Of a DNA stretch of 64,000 bases, positions 15,767 through 23,604 are shown piece by piece; the stretch's first letter is position 1; each line of letters opens with the position of its first letter. The notes under the pieces are model-generated. The model was not told where the DNA came from. It searched no databases and saw only the letters and a list, made by a program, of their open reading frames with translations. The translations under genes were made by a program, and so were the position numbers. The DNA comes from Pseudotabrizicola sp051200875. Its GTDB lineage: Bacteria; Pseudomonadota; Alphaproteobacteria; Rhodobacterales; Rhodobacteraceae. The stretch spans positions 992,001 through 1,056,000 of the forward strand of contig NZ_CP195191.1 of the NCBI RefSeq assembly GCF_051200875.1. Reading direction: 5' to 3'.

Positions 15767-17932
15767 TTAGACCAGTCTGAAATAGAGTGCTGAAAGTGGT
15801 GGCAGCGTGACAAGGGCCGATTGCGCGCGACCGTGCCACGGTGTCTTTTCAGATTTGATTGCGCCCATATTGCCCCGGTCTCCCCCGCCGTAATGGGCCG
15901 CATCCGTATTCAGAATCTCCTCCCACCGCCCGGCCTCGGGCAGGCCAAGGCGATAGCGCCGTTCAACCGGGGTCATGTTGACCACGGCGACGATGGGTTT
16001 GTCCCCTGCCCCGCCTTTGCGGACCCAAGCATAGACCGACGCCTGTGCATCGTTCGATTCAATCCATTCAAACCCTTCAGGGCGGCAATCGTTCACATGC
16101 AGGGCCGGATTTTCGCGGTAGACCGAGTTCAGATCCTGCACGAGGCTTTGCATGCCGCGATGCTGGGGGTGATCCAGCAAGTGCCAATCAAGGCTTTGGT
16201 TGTGGTTCCATTCCGCGCCTTGGGCAAATTCCTGCCCCATGAAGAGCAGTTTCTTTCCGGGATGCGCCCACATGAAGCCGTAATAGGCGCGAAGGTTGGC
16301 GAATTTCTGATCGCCGTCACCCGGCATTTTGTCGAGCATACTGCCTTTGCCATGTACGACTTCATCATGGCTGATTGGCAGGATGTAGTTTTCAGACCAA
16401 GCGTAGTGCAGGCCAAAGGTCATCTGGTGGTGATGATATTGGCGATGGATCGGGTCTTTGTGCATGTAGCTGAGCGTATCATTCATCCAGCCCATGTTCC
16501 ATTTGAAGCCAAAGCCCAGACCGCCGTGATCGACAGGGCGACTGACACCGGGAAAGGCCGTGGATTCTTCGGCCGCCGTCAGGATGCCAGAAACCTCGCC
16601 ATACACGGTGGTGTTCATCCGTCTCATCATGGCGATGGCTTCGTAATTTTCCCGACCGCCGTCCTGGTTCGGGATCCATTCGCCGTCTTTGCGGGAATAG
16701 TCGCGGTACAGCATCGAGGCGACCGCATCGACGCGAAGCCCATCGATGTGGAATTCCTCTAGCCAATACAATGCGTTGGACACGAGGAAGTTTTGCACCT
16801 CGGTCCGCCCGTAATTATAGATCAGGGTGTTCCAATCCTGATGGAAACCTTCGCGCGGGTCGGCATGTTCATAGAGAGCCGTCCCGTCAAAGCGGCCAAG
16901 ACCGTGGGCATCGGTCGGGAAATGTCCCGGCACCCAGTCAAGGATGACTCCAAGGCCCCGACGGTGCGCGGCATCAACAAAGGCCCGAAATTCCGAGGGT
17001 GTGCCGTGGCGGATTGTGGGGGCAAAAAGGCCAACGGGCTGATAGCCCCACGACCCGTCAAACGGAAATTCGGAAACCGGCAGCAGTTCGATATGGGTGA
17101 ACCCCATGCTGGCGGCGTATTCCGTCAACTGATCGGCCAGTTCCAGATAAGACAGCATCCGGTTGCCCTCGGCCCGACGCCACGACCCCAGATGGACCTC
17201 ATAGACGGAAATCGGCGCGTCGACGGTATGGCGCGCGGCCCTGCTTTCCATCCAGTCTGTATCGCGGAAACGGCCTGTGATCGGACGCACGACACTGGCA
17301 TTGGCGGGCGGGTGTTCGCTGCCGAAACCCACCGGATCAGCTTTCAGCGGCACGGGGTCGCCATGCGGGCCGATCAGTTCGTATTTATAGGTCGTGCCCT
17401 CGCCCAGTCCGGGAATGAAAAGCTCCCACACCCCAGTTGCGCCCCGACGGCGCATCGGGTGGCGGCGCCCGTCCCAGATGTTGAAGTCACCCACGACCGA
17501 AACGCGCTGTGCATTTGGGGCCCAGACGGCGAAATGGGTTCCTTCGACACCTTCATGGGTGATCAGATGCGCGCCCAAGACCTGCCAGAGGCGTTTGTGA
17601 GTGCCTTCGCCCAGCAGATATTCGTCCATCTCGCCCAGAACCGGACCAAAGCGGAAAGGGTCTTCCCACTCCCAGCTTGCCCCGTGACCTTCGGCACGCA
17701 GACGATAGGCAGACTTGCGGGCCAACGGGCAAACAAAGAGGCCGTCCCCCCAATGTGTTGCCTCTGTTTCTTTGGCCTTGCCCGTGACGACCCAAAGCCG
17801 ATCAGCGCCGGGTGCAAAGGCCGTAACGACCCATTTCCCGTCACGCTTATGCAAGCCCAACAAGGAGAATGGATCTCCATGCCGTCCTTCAACAAGAGCC
17901 TTGGCCGCGCCGGCGTCAATCAATTCCGTCAT
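15767..17932 (-). CDS. glgB: 1,4-alpha-glucan branching enzyme GlgB
   Basis: A 721-residue GH13 enzyme that introduces alpha-1,6 branches. It has an N-terminal extension (KALVEGRHGDPFSLLGLH), a CBM48 domain (HFAVWAPNAQRVSVVGDFN), and barrel motifs DWVPGHFPTD, GLRVDAVASMLYRDYSRKDG (nucleophile Asp), ESTAFPGVSRP and LPISHDEVVHGKGSM. The full set of catalytic residues appears present and length is normal. It lies 37 bp after glgP and 26 bp before glgC. Confidence 0.96.
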   Translation of the reverse strand: MTELIDAGAAKALVEGRHGDPFSLLGLHKRDGKWVVTAFAPGADRLWVVTGKAKETEATHWGDGLFVCPLARKSAYRLRAEGHGASWEWEDPFRFGPVLGEMDEYLLGEGTHKRLWQVLGAHLITHEGVEGTHFAVWAPNAQRVSVVGDFNIWDGRRHPMRRRGATGVWELFIPGLGEGTTYKYELIGPHGDPVPLKADPVGFGSEHPPANASVVRPITGRFRDTDWMESRAARHTVDAPISVYEVHLGSWRRAEGNRMLSYLELADQLTEYAASMGFTHIELLPVSEFPFDGSWGYQPVGLFAPTIRHGTPSEFRAFVDAAHRRGLGVILDWVPGHFPTDAHGLGRFDGTALYEHADPREGFHQDWNTLIYNYGRTEVQNFLVSNALYWLEEFHIDGLRVDAVASMLYRDYSRKDGEWIPNQDGGRENYEAIAMMRRMNTTVYGEVSGILTAAEESTAFPGVSRPVDHGGLGFGFKWNMGWMNDTLSYMHKDPIHRQYHHHQMTFGLHYAWSENYILPISHDEVVHGKGSMLDKMPGDGDQKFANLRAYYGFMWAHPGKKLLFMGQEFAQGAEWNHNQSLDWHLLDHPQHRGMQSLVQDLNSVYRENPALHVNDCRPEGFEWIESNDAQASVYAWVRKGGAGDKPIVAVVNMTPVERRYRLGLPEAGRWEEILNTDAAHYGGGDRGNMGAIKSEKTPWHGRAQSALVTLPPLSALYFRLV

Positions 17933-17969
17933 GGTTCCCCCCCAAGGTCGCCCATTTCTGCCGATCTTT

Positions 17970-20429
17970 TCACAAAGCTGACGTCACACCCCATATTTCC
18001 GACATGTAGCTTCGAATGGTCCGGTCTGACGAGAAGAAGCCAGAGCGGGCCGTGTTCATTGCCGCCATGCGCGCCCATTCGTCCGGATCATTGAAGACTG
18101 CATCGACGCGCATCTGAGCCTTATCATAGGCTGCAAAATCGCTGGCGACCAAGAAATAGTCGTGATGCCAGACGCGATGGACGAGATCGTGGTACCTGTC
18201 TTTCTGATCGGGCGAGAACGTGCCTTCGGCAATCATTTGAAGCACATCCATCAAAGCCTGGCTGGACTCGATCGCCTTGCGGGCGTGATCGGGATCTGCC
18301 CGGCGCTTCGTCACCTCCTCGGCGGTGAGGCCAAAGAGGAAGAAGTTTTCCTCGCCGACTTCCTGCAAGATTTCGACATTGGCGCCGTCCAGCGTTCCGA
18401 TGGTCACGGCCCCGTTCATCATGAATTTCATGTTGCCCGTGCCAGAGGCTTCCTTGCCTGCCGTAGAGATTTGTTCCGACAGGTCGGATGCTGGGATAAG
18501 ACGCTCGGCCATCGAGACATTGTAATTGGCCGGATAGACGATCTTCAACAGGTCTCCGGTCACCGGATCGTTGTTCACGACCTCGGCCACATCATTGATC
18601 AGGCGGATGATTTCCTTGGCCACCGCATAACCGGGAGCGGCCTTTCCGCCAAAAATCTTGACCCTTGGCACCCAGTTCGCATTCGGGTTCTGCCGGATGC
18701 GATCCCAATGGGCGACGGTTTGAAGGATGTTCAGAAGCTGACGCTTATATTCATGGATGCGCTTGATCTGCACATCGAACAGGGCGTCCGGGCTGACCGA
18801 GATCCCTTGGGTTTCCCCAATCCAATTCGACAGCGCCGCTTTGTTGACCCGCTTTGCTTTGGCAAAGTCGTCGCGGAACGCTTTGGATTTGATTGGTTTT
18901 TCCAATTCCCGCAGGCGATCGAGATTGTCTTCCCAGCCATCGCCAATGCTGCCCGAAATCAGGCCCGACAGCGGACGATTGCACATCTTGAGCCAGCGGC
19001 GTGGAGTGACGCCGTTGGTTTGGTTGATGATGCGCCCCGGGTGAAGCGCGTTCAGTTCAGGAAAGAGGTTTTTCTTTACCAGATCCGAATGCAGAGCCGA
19101 AACGCCATTAACCTGATGCGAGGTGATGAAGGCCAACTCACCCATGCGGACTTCGTGGTGTTTGACGATGCCGACGTAATGGGGCCGCGCTGGATATTTG
19201 ATGCGGTGCCAGCTGTCGATGCGTTCGACGATCTGCATGTGGCGCGGCAGGACGTTGCCAAAGGTATACGTCGCCCATTTTTCCAACGCCTCTGGCAACA
19301 GCGTGTGGTTGGTGTAGCCCAAACAGCCTTGCGTGATCTCTAGCGCCTTGTCGAAAGGCAAGCCATGATCGTCTACCAAAAGACGGATCAGTTCCGGTCC
19401 CGCAATGGCCGGATGTGTGTCGTTCATCTGGATGGCGACTTTTGACGGCAGCAAACGCAGGTCTTTGTGGGTTTGCAAGAAGCGACGAAGGATGTCTTGC
19501 AGAGCCGCTGAGGTCAGGAAGAATTCCTGTTTCAGCCGCAACTCCTTACCCTGATAGGTCGTGTCATCTGGGTAAAGCACGCGGCTGAGCGTGCGGGCCA
19601 AGGTCTCGGGTTCCGCCGCGGCGGCGTAATCGCCGCGATTGAAACGTTCCAGATCGAACATCGTAGTGGGTTGCGCCCCCCACAGCCGCAGCGTGTTGGC
19701 CCAGCGGCCTTTCCACCCGACGACCGGCGTATCATAGGCTGTGGCAAAGACGGATTCACCGGGAACCCAAACTTCTTTGCCGCCGCGCGTTTCAACCTGC
19801 CCCTTGAAGCCGATGGTGTAGGCGGATTCCGGGCGTGCAAATTCCCAAGGATGCGTCTGCTTCAACCAGTCTTCCGGGGTTTCGACCTGACGGCCGCCCT
19901 CAAACCGCTGACGGAACAAGCCGTGCTCATAACGGATGCCATAGCCAAAGGCCGGACACCCCAAGGTGGCCATCGATTCCATGAAGCAGGCCGCAAGGCG
20001 ACCAAGCCCGCCATTGCCCAAGGCTGCGTCGGGTTCATCCTCGACAATGGCGCGGAAATCTTGGCCAAAGCGGCCCATCACCTCTTCGGCGACATCCCGG
20101 AGCCCAAGGTTGATGGTCGCATCTTCGAGAATGCGGCCAATCAGGAATTCCATCGAAAGATAGTAAACCCGCTTGTGGTCGGTGCCATAAGTTTGCTGCG
20201 TCGAGGCGAACCACGGTCCAACAATGAGGTCACGCACGGCATAGGACAGCGCCATACGCCAGTCGTAGATGCTGGCATGTTCGGCATCTTTGCCCATTGT
20301 GTAAGTCAGGTGGCGCCGGATGCTGGTTTCCAACGACGCGGGTGTCAGGGCGAGATTGCTCAATTCGTTTTCCATCCATTGGCCCAATTCTGTTTGGACC
20401 GAGGCTAAGTGCGGGGACTGTAGGGTCAA
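17970..20429 (-). CDS. glgP: Glycogen phosphorylase GlgP
   Basis: An 819-residue GT35 enzyme that releases glucose 1-phosphate from glycogen ends. The N-terminal half contains LGNGGLGRLAACFMESMATL and YGIRYEHGLFRQ. The PLP-binding lysine is in EASGTGNMKFMMNG near the C-terminus. It is the first gene of the operon, so degradation and synthesis genes are co-transcribed from the promoter region at 20430-20600, which holds two LacI-type palindromes. Having phosphorylase first means any control at this promoter affects breakdown and synthesis together, leaving flux direction to allostery. Confidence 0.96.
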   Translation of the reverse strand: MTLQSPHLASVQTELGQWMENELSNLALTPASLETSIRRHLTYTMGKDAEHASIYDWRMALSYAVRDLIVGPWFASTQQTYGTDHKRVYYLSMEFLIGRILEDATINLGLRDVAEEVMGRFGQDFRAIVEDEPDAALGNGGLGRLAACFMESMATLGCPAFGYGIRYEHGLFRQRFEGGRQVETPEDWLKQTHPWEFARPESAYTIGFKGQVETRGGKEVWVPGESVFATAYDTPVVGWKGRWANTLRLWGAQPTTMFDLERFNRGDYAAAAEPETLARTLSRVLYPDDTTYQGKELRLKQEFFLTSAALQDILRRFLQTHKDLRLLPSKVAIQMNDTHPAIAGPELIRLLVDDHGLPFDKALEITQGCLGYTNHTLLPEALEKWATYTFGNVLPRHMQIVERIDSWHRIKYPARPHYVGIVKHHEVRMGELAFITSHQVNGVSALHSDLVKKNLFPELNALHPGRIINQTNGVTPRRWLKMCNRPLSGLISGSIGDGWEDNLDRLRELEKPIKSKAFRDDFAKAKRVNKAALSNWIGETQGISVSPDALFDVQIKRIHEYKRQLLNILQTVAHWDRIRQNPNANWVPRVKIFGGKAAPGYAVAKEIIRLINDVAEVVNNDPVTGDLLKIVYPANYNVSMAERLIPASDLSEQISTAGKEASGTGNMKFMMNGAVTIGTLDGANVEILQEVGEENFFLFGLTAEEVTKRRADPDHARKAIESSQALMDVLQMIAEGTFSPDQKDRYHDLVHRVWHHDYFLVASDFAAYDKAQMRVDAVFNDPDEWARMAAMNTARSGFFSSDRTIRSYMSEIWGVTSAL

Positions 20430-20484
20430 GCCACCACAAAGCAGTTTCAGGAATCAATCCGGTTTGCGGATTGCTATCAAAGGA

Positions 20485-20500
20485 TTGTTAGCGCAATCAG
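20485..20500. promoter_or_regulatory. Operator-like site GATTGTTAGCGCAATC upstream of glgP
   Basis: An imperfect palindrome centred about 63 bp before glgP, containing TTAGCGCAA. The same 9-mer occurs three times before the first GAPDH gene and as the perfect palindrome GTTAGCGCTAAC before the second. It is LacI-family-like, and the CceR central-carbon regulator of Rhodobacter is the obvious candidate, from memory and unverified. Confidence 0.55.
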
Positions 20501-20549
20501 GCCAAAAACGCACGATATTAAAAACATTTAAAATCAATACTTTGCGATA

Positions 20550-20565
20550 TTCAAAGCGCTTTGAA
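20550..20565. promoter_or_regulatory. Perfect 16-bp palindrome TTCAAAGCGCTTTGAA
   Basis: A perfect inverted repeat with the AAAGCGCTTT core typical of LacI/GalR-family operators, centred 128 bp before glgP. It differs from the TTAGCGC element nearer the gene and so probably binds a second regulator, for example one responding to a glucoside. Confidence 0.55.
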
Positions 20566-20703
20566 CGACGGTTGGGTAGACAGACAAGGCCCAAGTGCGG
20601 GCTTTGCCATGACGTTAGGCGGAATTTTATTGACCGACTTGGTTCCCAGTCGGGACGAGCAAAGGCAGCGGGCGTTCAACGGTACGCGCCTGCCAAGCCT
20701 CTT

Positions 20704-20717
20704 ATGATCTGGATCAA
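20704..20717. promoter_or_regulatory. FNR-like box ATGAT-CTGG-ATCAA
   Basis: One mismatch from TTGAT-N4-ATCAA, 64 bp before the start of the NsrR-like regulator gene. An FNR-family protein controlling a nitric oxide sensor would make biological sense. Confidence 0.4.
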
Positions 20718-20780
20718 GGCGATTCGGCCGGGAATGGTGTTTTGCAAAGTCAGGATATTGTTTGGGAGAGTGGACTGACG

Positions 20781-21215
20781 ATGCGACTGACAACGCGAAC
20801 CAACTTGGCGATGCGAACCTTGATGTTCTGCGCAGCCAATCCGAACCGGATCGTCCGCAAACATGAAGTGGCTGAAACTTGCAATGCTAGTGAAAATCAT
20901 CTGGCACAGGTCATTCACCTTTTGGCGCAAAAGGGATTTCTGAAAACCGTTCGCGGGCGTGCTGGTGGTTTGATGCTGGGCCGCAACCCGGAAGATATTC
21001 GCGTCGGCGACGTGTTTCGCACCTTTGAGGCCGTTCTTCCCTTTGCAGAATGCTTTGCAGGAGAAGAAAACAATTGCCCGCTGGCTGGGGCATGCCGCTT
21101 GAAGTGCGTTTTGGCCGAAGCGCTGGACGCCTTTTATGCCCGGCTGGATCAGGCTTCGATCGCAGATCTTACCTGTGGGAATTCGGAACTGGAAACCCTG
21201 CTGAAGGTAGCCTGA
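20781..21215 (+). CDS. Rrf2-family transcriptional regulator, NsrR-like
   Basis: A 144-residue winged-helix regulator. The start MRLTTRTNLAMRTL at 20781 gives the usual N-terminus. The recognition region is TCNASENHLAQVIHLLAQKG, followed by the wing TVRGRAGGLMLGRN. Three cysteines near the C-terminus are arranged C-x7-C-x5-C (ECFAGEENNC then C in LAGAC), which in NsrR ligates a nitric-oxide-sensitive iron-sulfur cluster. That spacing favours NsrR over IscR or CymR. No nitric oxide detoxification gene is adjacent; the neighbour DUF808 gene is convergent. Confidence 0.85.
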   Translation: MRLTTRTNLAMRTLMFCAANPNRIVRKHEVAETCNASENHLAQVIHLLAQKGFLKTVRGRAGGLMLGRNPEDIRVGDVFRTFEAVLPFAECFAGEENNCPLAGACRLKCVLAEALDAFYARLDQASIADLTCGNSELETLLKVA

Positions 21216-21235
21216 TCGGGAAAGAAACCTGCCGC

Positions 21236-22207
21236 TCAGGCGCTTTTGGCCCCACCGGGAAGAAACTTGCCCAAGATGGGGCCAACAACCTTTGTCGCCA
21301 ACGGAATGGTCAGCAGGCCAATGGCAAGGCCGATCACGCCGTCACAGGCTGCGGTGACGGCCCAGGCTAAAAGCCCCTGCGCGACGGGAACCGCCTCTGC
21401 GGCAAGCTCTGCGAGATGGTGAATTTGTTCATAGGGCCAATGCCAGCCCAGCACATCGACGCCGTGGACGATGATGTTGCCACCAACCCAGAGCATTGCC
21501 AAAGTCCCCACGGTCGACAGAACCGACAAGAGCTTTGGCATACCAGAAACCAGACCGCGCCCGAATGCGCGCCCTGCCCCGGTCCGGCCGGTAGAGGCCA
21601 AGTGAAGGCCGATATCGTCCATCTTTACGATCAGGGCGACTGCGCCATAGACGCCAACGGTGATCATGATGCCAACAACGGCGAGTGTCGCAGCCTCGAC
21701 CCAAAGCGTGCTTTCCGGGATGGCAGCCAAAGAGAGCGTCATGATTTCAGCGGACAGGATGAAATCTGTCTTGATGGCGCCTGCGACCCTTTGTTCTTCC
21801 AGATGCGCCGGGTCGCCCGTGCTGAAATCCTCTTCCACTTCGGCATCGGCATGGGGAAAGAAGTGATGGAAAACCTTTTCCGCGCCTTCAAAGCAAAGAT
21901 AGAGGCCGCCCAGCATCAACAGCGGCGTGATGGCTTGTGGCAAGAAAGCCTGCAAGAGCAGAAGCCCCGGCAGCAGGATCACCAGCTTGTTCCGGACCGA
22001 CCCTAGGGCGATTTTCCAGATCATCGGAAGTTCGCGGTCCGCAGAGAAGCCCGTTACATATTTTGGCGTAACAGCGGCATCGTCGATAACGACGCCAGCG
22101 GCTTTCGTTCCGGCCTTCGCGGCGGCGCCTGCAATGTCGTCAATAGAGGCAGCGGCCACTTTGGCGATCGCGGCCACGTCATCCAACAAAGCAATCAAAC
22201 CACTCAT
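21236..22207 (-). CDS. DUF808 family inner-membrane protein (YedI-like)
   Basis: A 323-residue integral membrane protein of the DUF808/YedI family, starting MSGLIALLDDVAAIAK at 22207. The N-terminus AAASIDDIAGAAAKAGTKAAGVVIDDAAVTPKY is typical, followed by membrane segments (about residues 70-110 LVILLPGLLLLQAF, 160-200 TMLAVVGIMITVGVYGAVALI-like stretches, and 240-310). Its function is unknown in the family. It converges on the Rrf2 regulator with a 20-bp gap. Confidence 0.85.
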   Translation of the reverse strand: MSGLIALLDDVAAIAKVAAASIDDIAGAAAKAGTKAAGVVIDDAAVTPKYVTGFSADRELPMIWKIALGSVRNKLVILLPGLLLLQAFLPQAITPLLMLGGLYLCFEGAEKVFHHFFPHADAEVEEDFSTGDPAHLEEQRVAGAIKTDFILSAEIMTLSLAAIPESTLWVEAATLAVVGIMITVGVYGAVALIVKMDDIGLHLASTGRTGAGRAFGRGLVSGMPKLLSVLSTVGTLAMLWVGGNIIVHGVDVLGWHWPYEQIHHLAELAAEAVPVAQGLLAWAVTAACDGVIGLAIGLLTIPLATKVVGPILGKFLPGGAKSA

Positions 22208-22286
22208 ACCTTCGGCCTCCGGGGTGCAGTTGTCCTGACATAGCCCAGCCCAACCGAAAGGCAAAGCGGCATCCCGGCGCAGCCTT

Positions 22287-22327
22287 TTAGCGCAACCGTT
22301 AGCGCAACCAGTTTAGTTTTGCGCTAA
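22287..22327 (+). promoter_or_regulatory. Three copies of TTAGCGCAA (one inverted) before the first GAPDH gene
   Basis: TTAGCGCAA at 22287-22295 and 22299-22307, and the inverted TTGCGCTAA at 22319-22327, 90-130 bp before the gene. The inverted copy continues as CATGATG and shares TTGCGCTAACA exactly with the site before glgP read on its strand. This is a probable multi-site operator. Confidence 0.6.
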
Positions 22328-22414
22328 CATGATGAAAATGCGTCGTTTTTTCACTTTGACGACCGGCCTTATGCGGTTAAGCGGGTCACGACTCTGATGC
22401 CACAGGAGACGCGC

Positions 22415-23416
22415 ATGACCATCACCGTCGGGATCAATGGCTTCGGCCGCATTGGCCGCTGCACACTTGCTCACATCGCAGAATCGAACCGTAACGATGT
22501 TCAGGTGGTGGCGATCAACGCCACGGGCCCGGTTGAAACAAACGCCCATCTTCTGAAATATGACAGCGTGCACGGCCGGTTCCCCGGCACGGTCAAAGTG
22601 TCAAACGGTATGCTTGATCTGGGCCGCGGGCCGATCCGCATGATGTCGACCTACAATCCGCAAGAATTGGATTGGGAAGGTGTTGACGTGGTGCTGGAAT
22701 GCACTGGCAACTTCAACGAACGCGATAAGGCCGCCGTCCATCTGGGGCGTGGTGCCAAGCGGGTGCTGGTTTCAGCCCCAGCCAAGAACGCCGACAAGAC
22801 GGTCGTTTACGGCGTGAACCATCGCCAGCTGACGGCCGATCATCTGGTTGTTTCGAACGGGTCTTGCACGACCAATTGCCTGGCCCCTTTGGCCAAGGTC
22901 TTGAATGACGCGATTGGCATCGAGTCGGGCATCATGACCACGATTCACAGCTATACCGGCGACCAGCCAACGCTGGACCGCCGCCACAAAGACCTGTACC
23001 GCGCCCGCTCGGCTGCAATGGCAATGATTCCGACCTCGACCGGCGCGGCAAAAGCCCTTGGCGAGGTGCTGCCGGAATTGAAAGGCAAGCTGGATGGAAG
23101 CGCCATTCGCGTGCCGACCCCGAATGTCAGTGCTGTTGATCTGACCTTCATCGCGGCAAAATCGGTGACCGCCGAAGAGGTGAACCAGGTCGTCCGCGAG
23201 GCCTGCGCGGGGTACATGGGCATGGTGATGGCCTATGATCCAGAGCCAAAAGTTTCCATCGACTTTAACCACACGCCGCAATCGTCTATTTTCGCCCCCG
23301 ACCAGACCAAAGTGGTTGGCCGTTCCGTGCGGGTTCTGGCATGGTATGACAATGAATGGGGCTTCTCTTGCCGCATGGCCGATGTGGCCGGCGTCATGGG
23401 GCGGCTCGCGCAATAA
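22415..23416 (+). CDS. Type I glyceraldehyde-3-phosphate dehydrogenase, paralogue 1 (possible NADP-tolerant form)
   Basis: A 333-residue GAPDH. AGGAG lies 6 bp before the chosen ATG. GINGFGRIGR is the dinucleotide fold, SNGSCTTNC places the catalytic C151, and WYDNEWGFSCRM closes the protein. At the position where NAD-specific enzymes carry aspartate (AINDL), this protein has AINAT with Ala36, so the NAD-specificity residue is lost and NADP use is possible, as in anabolic GapB-type enzymes. The second copy, at 25925, keeps Asp36. A small membrane-protein gene follows 35 bp downstream. Confidence 0.95.
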   Translation: MTITVGINGFGRIGRCTLAHIAESNRNDVQVVAINATGPVETNAHLLKYDSVHGRFPGTVKVSNGMLDLGRGPIRMMSTYNPQELDWEGVDVVLECTGNFNERDKAAVHLGRGAKRVLVSAPAKNADKTVVYGVNHRQLTADHLVVSNGSCTTNCLAPLAKVLNDAIGIESGIMTTIHSYTGDQPTLDRRHKDLYRARSAAMAMIPTSTGAAKALGEVLPELKGKLDGSAIRVPTPNVSAVDLTFIAAKSVTAEEVNQVVREACAGYMGMVMAYDPEPKVSIDFNHTPQSSIFAPDQTKVVGRSVRVLAWYDNEWGFSCRMADVAGVMGRLAQ

Positions 23417-23451
23417 GGCGGGAACTTCAAGCCGCCGGTAAAGAGGGCAGC

Positions 23452-23595
23452 TTGACCGACCGTTTGTCGCTTATCCTGGGTGGCCTTATCGTGGCCGCGA
23501 TTGTATTGGACCTGTCCGTCAATGGCGGACAGGCCCTGTTTTTTCTAAGCCTTCGTCTGGCAGAACTGATCGAATGGATCGCCTTTTGGCGGTGA
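23452..23595 (+). CDS. Small single- or two-segment membrane protein downstream of GAPDH
   Basis: A 47-residue protein starting at TTG 23452 with GAGG five bases before it (TDRLSLILGGLIVAAIVLDL onward). Residues 5-21 form a membrane helix, followed by NGGQALFFLSLRLAELIEW, a second hydrophobic or amphipathic helix. It sits 35 bp after GAPDH on the same strand. Similar small proteins near rhodobacterial GAPDH genes come to mind, but I cannot verify that here. No function can be named. Confidence 0.6.
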   Translation: MTDRLSLILGGLIVAAIVLDLSVNGGQALFFLSLRLAELIEWIAFWR

Positions 23596-23604
23596 CAGCG
23601 TTTC

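Larger units (their letters stand above)
20430..20780. other. 351-bp divergent intergenic region, glgP / Rrf2 regulator
   Basis: No convincing gene. It contains two LacI-type palindromes nearer glgP (20485-20500 and 20550-20565), AT-rich promoter-like sequence between them (including TTGAAT, 17 bases, TTAAAT on the minus strand), small inverted repeats (AAGGCCC/GGGCTTT around 20586-20605; CCGACT/AGTCGG at 20634-20653) and an FNR-like box near the Rrf2-family gene. Confidence 0.6.

Noticed and set aside
14361..15770. 469-codon plus-strand open frame opposite glgC
   Set aside because: Same pattern of codon-position mirroring; glgC motifs are unmistakable on the minus strand.
18162..19343. 393-codon plus-strand open frame opposite glgP
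   Set aside because: Shadow frame; no signal or family match, glgP is intact.
20586..20605. Possible small RNA or terminator at AAGGCCC/GGGCTTT in the glgP-Rrf2 gap
   Set aside because: Short stem with one wobble and no T-tract; no supporting promoter or conserved structure.
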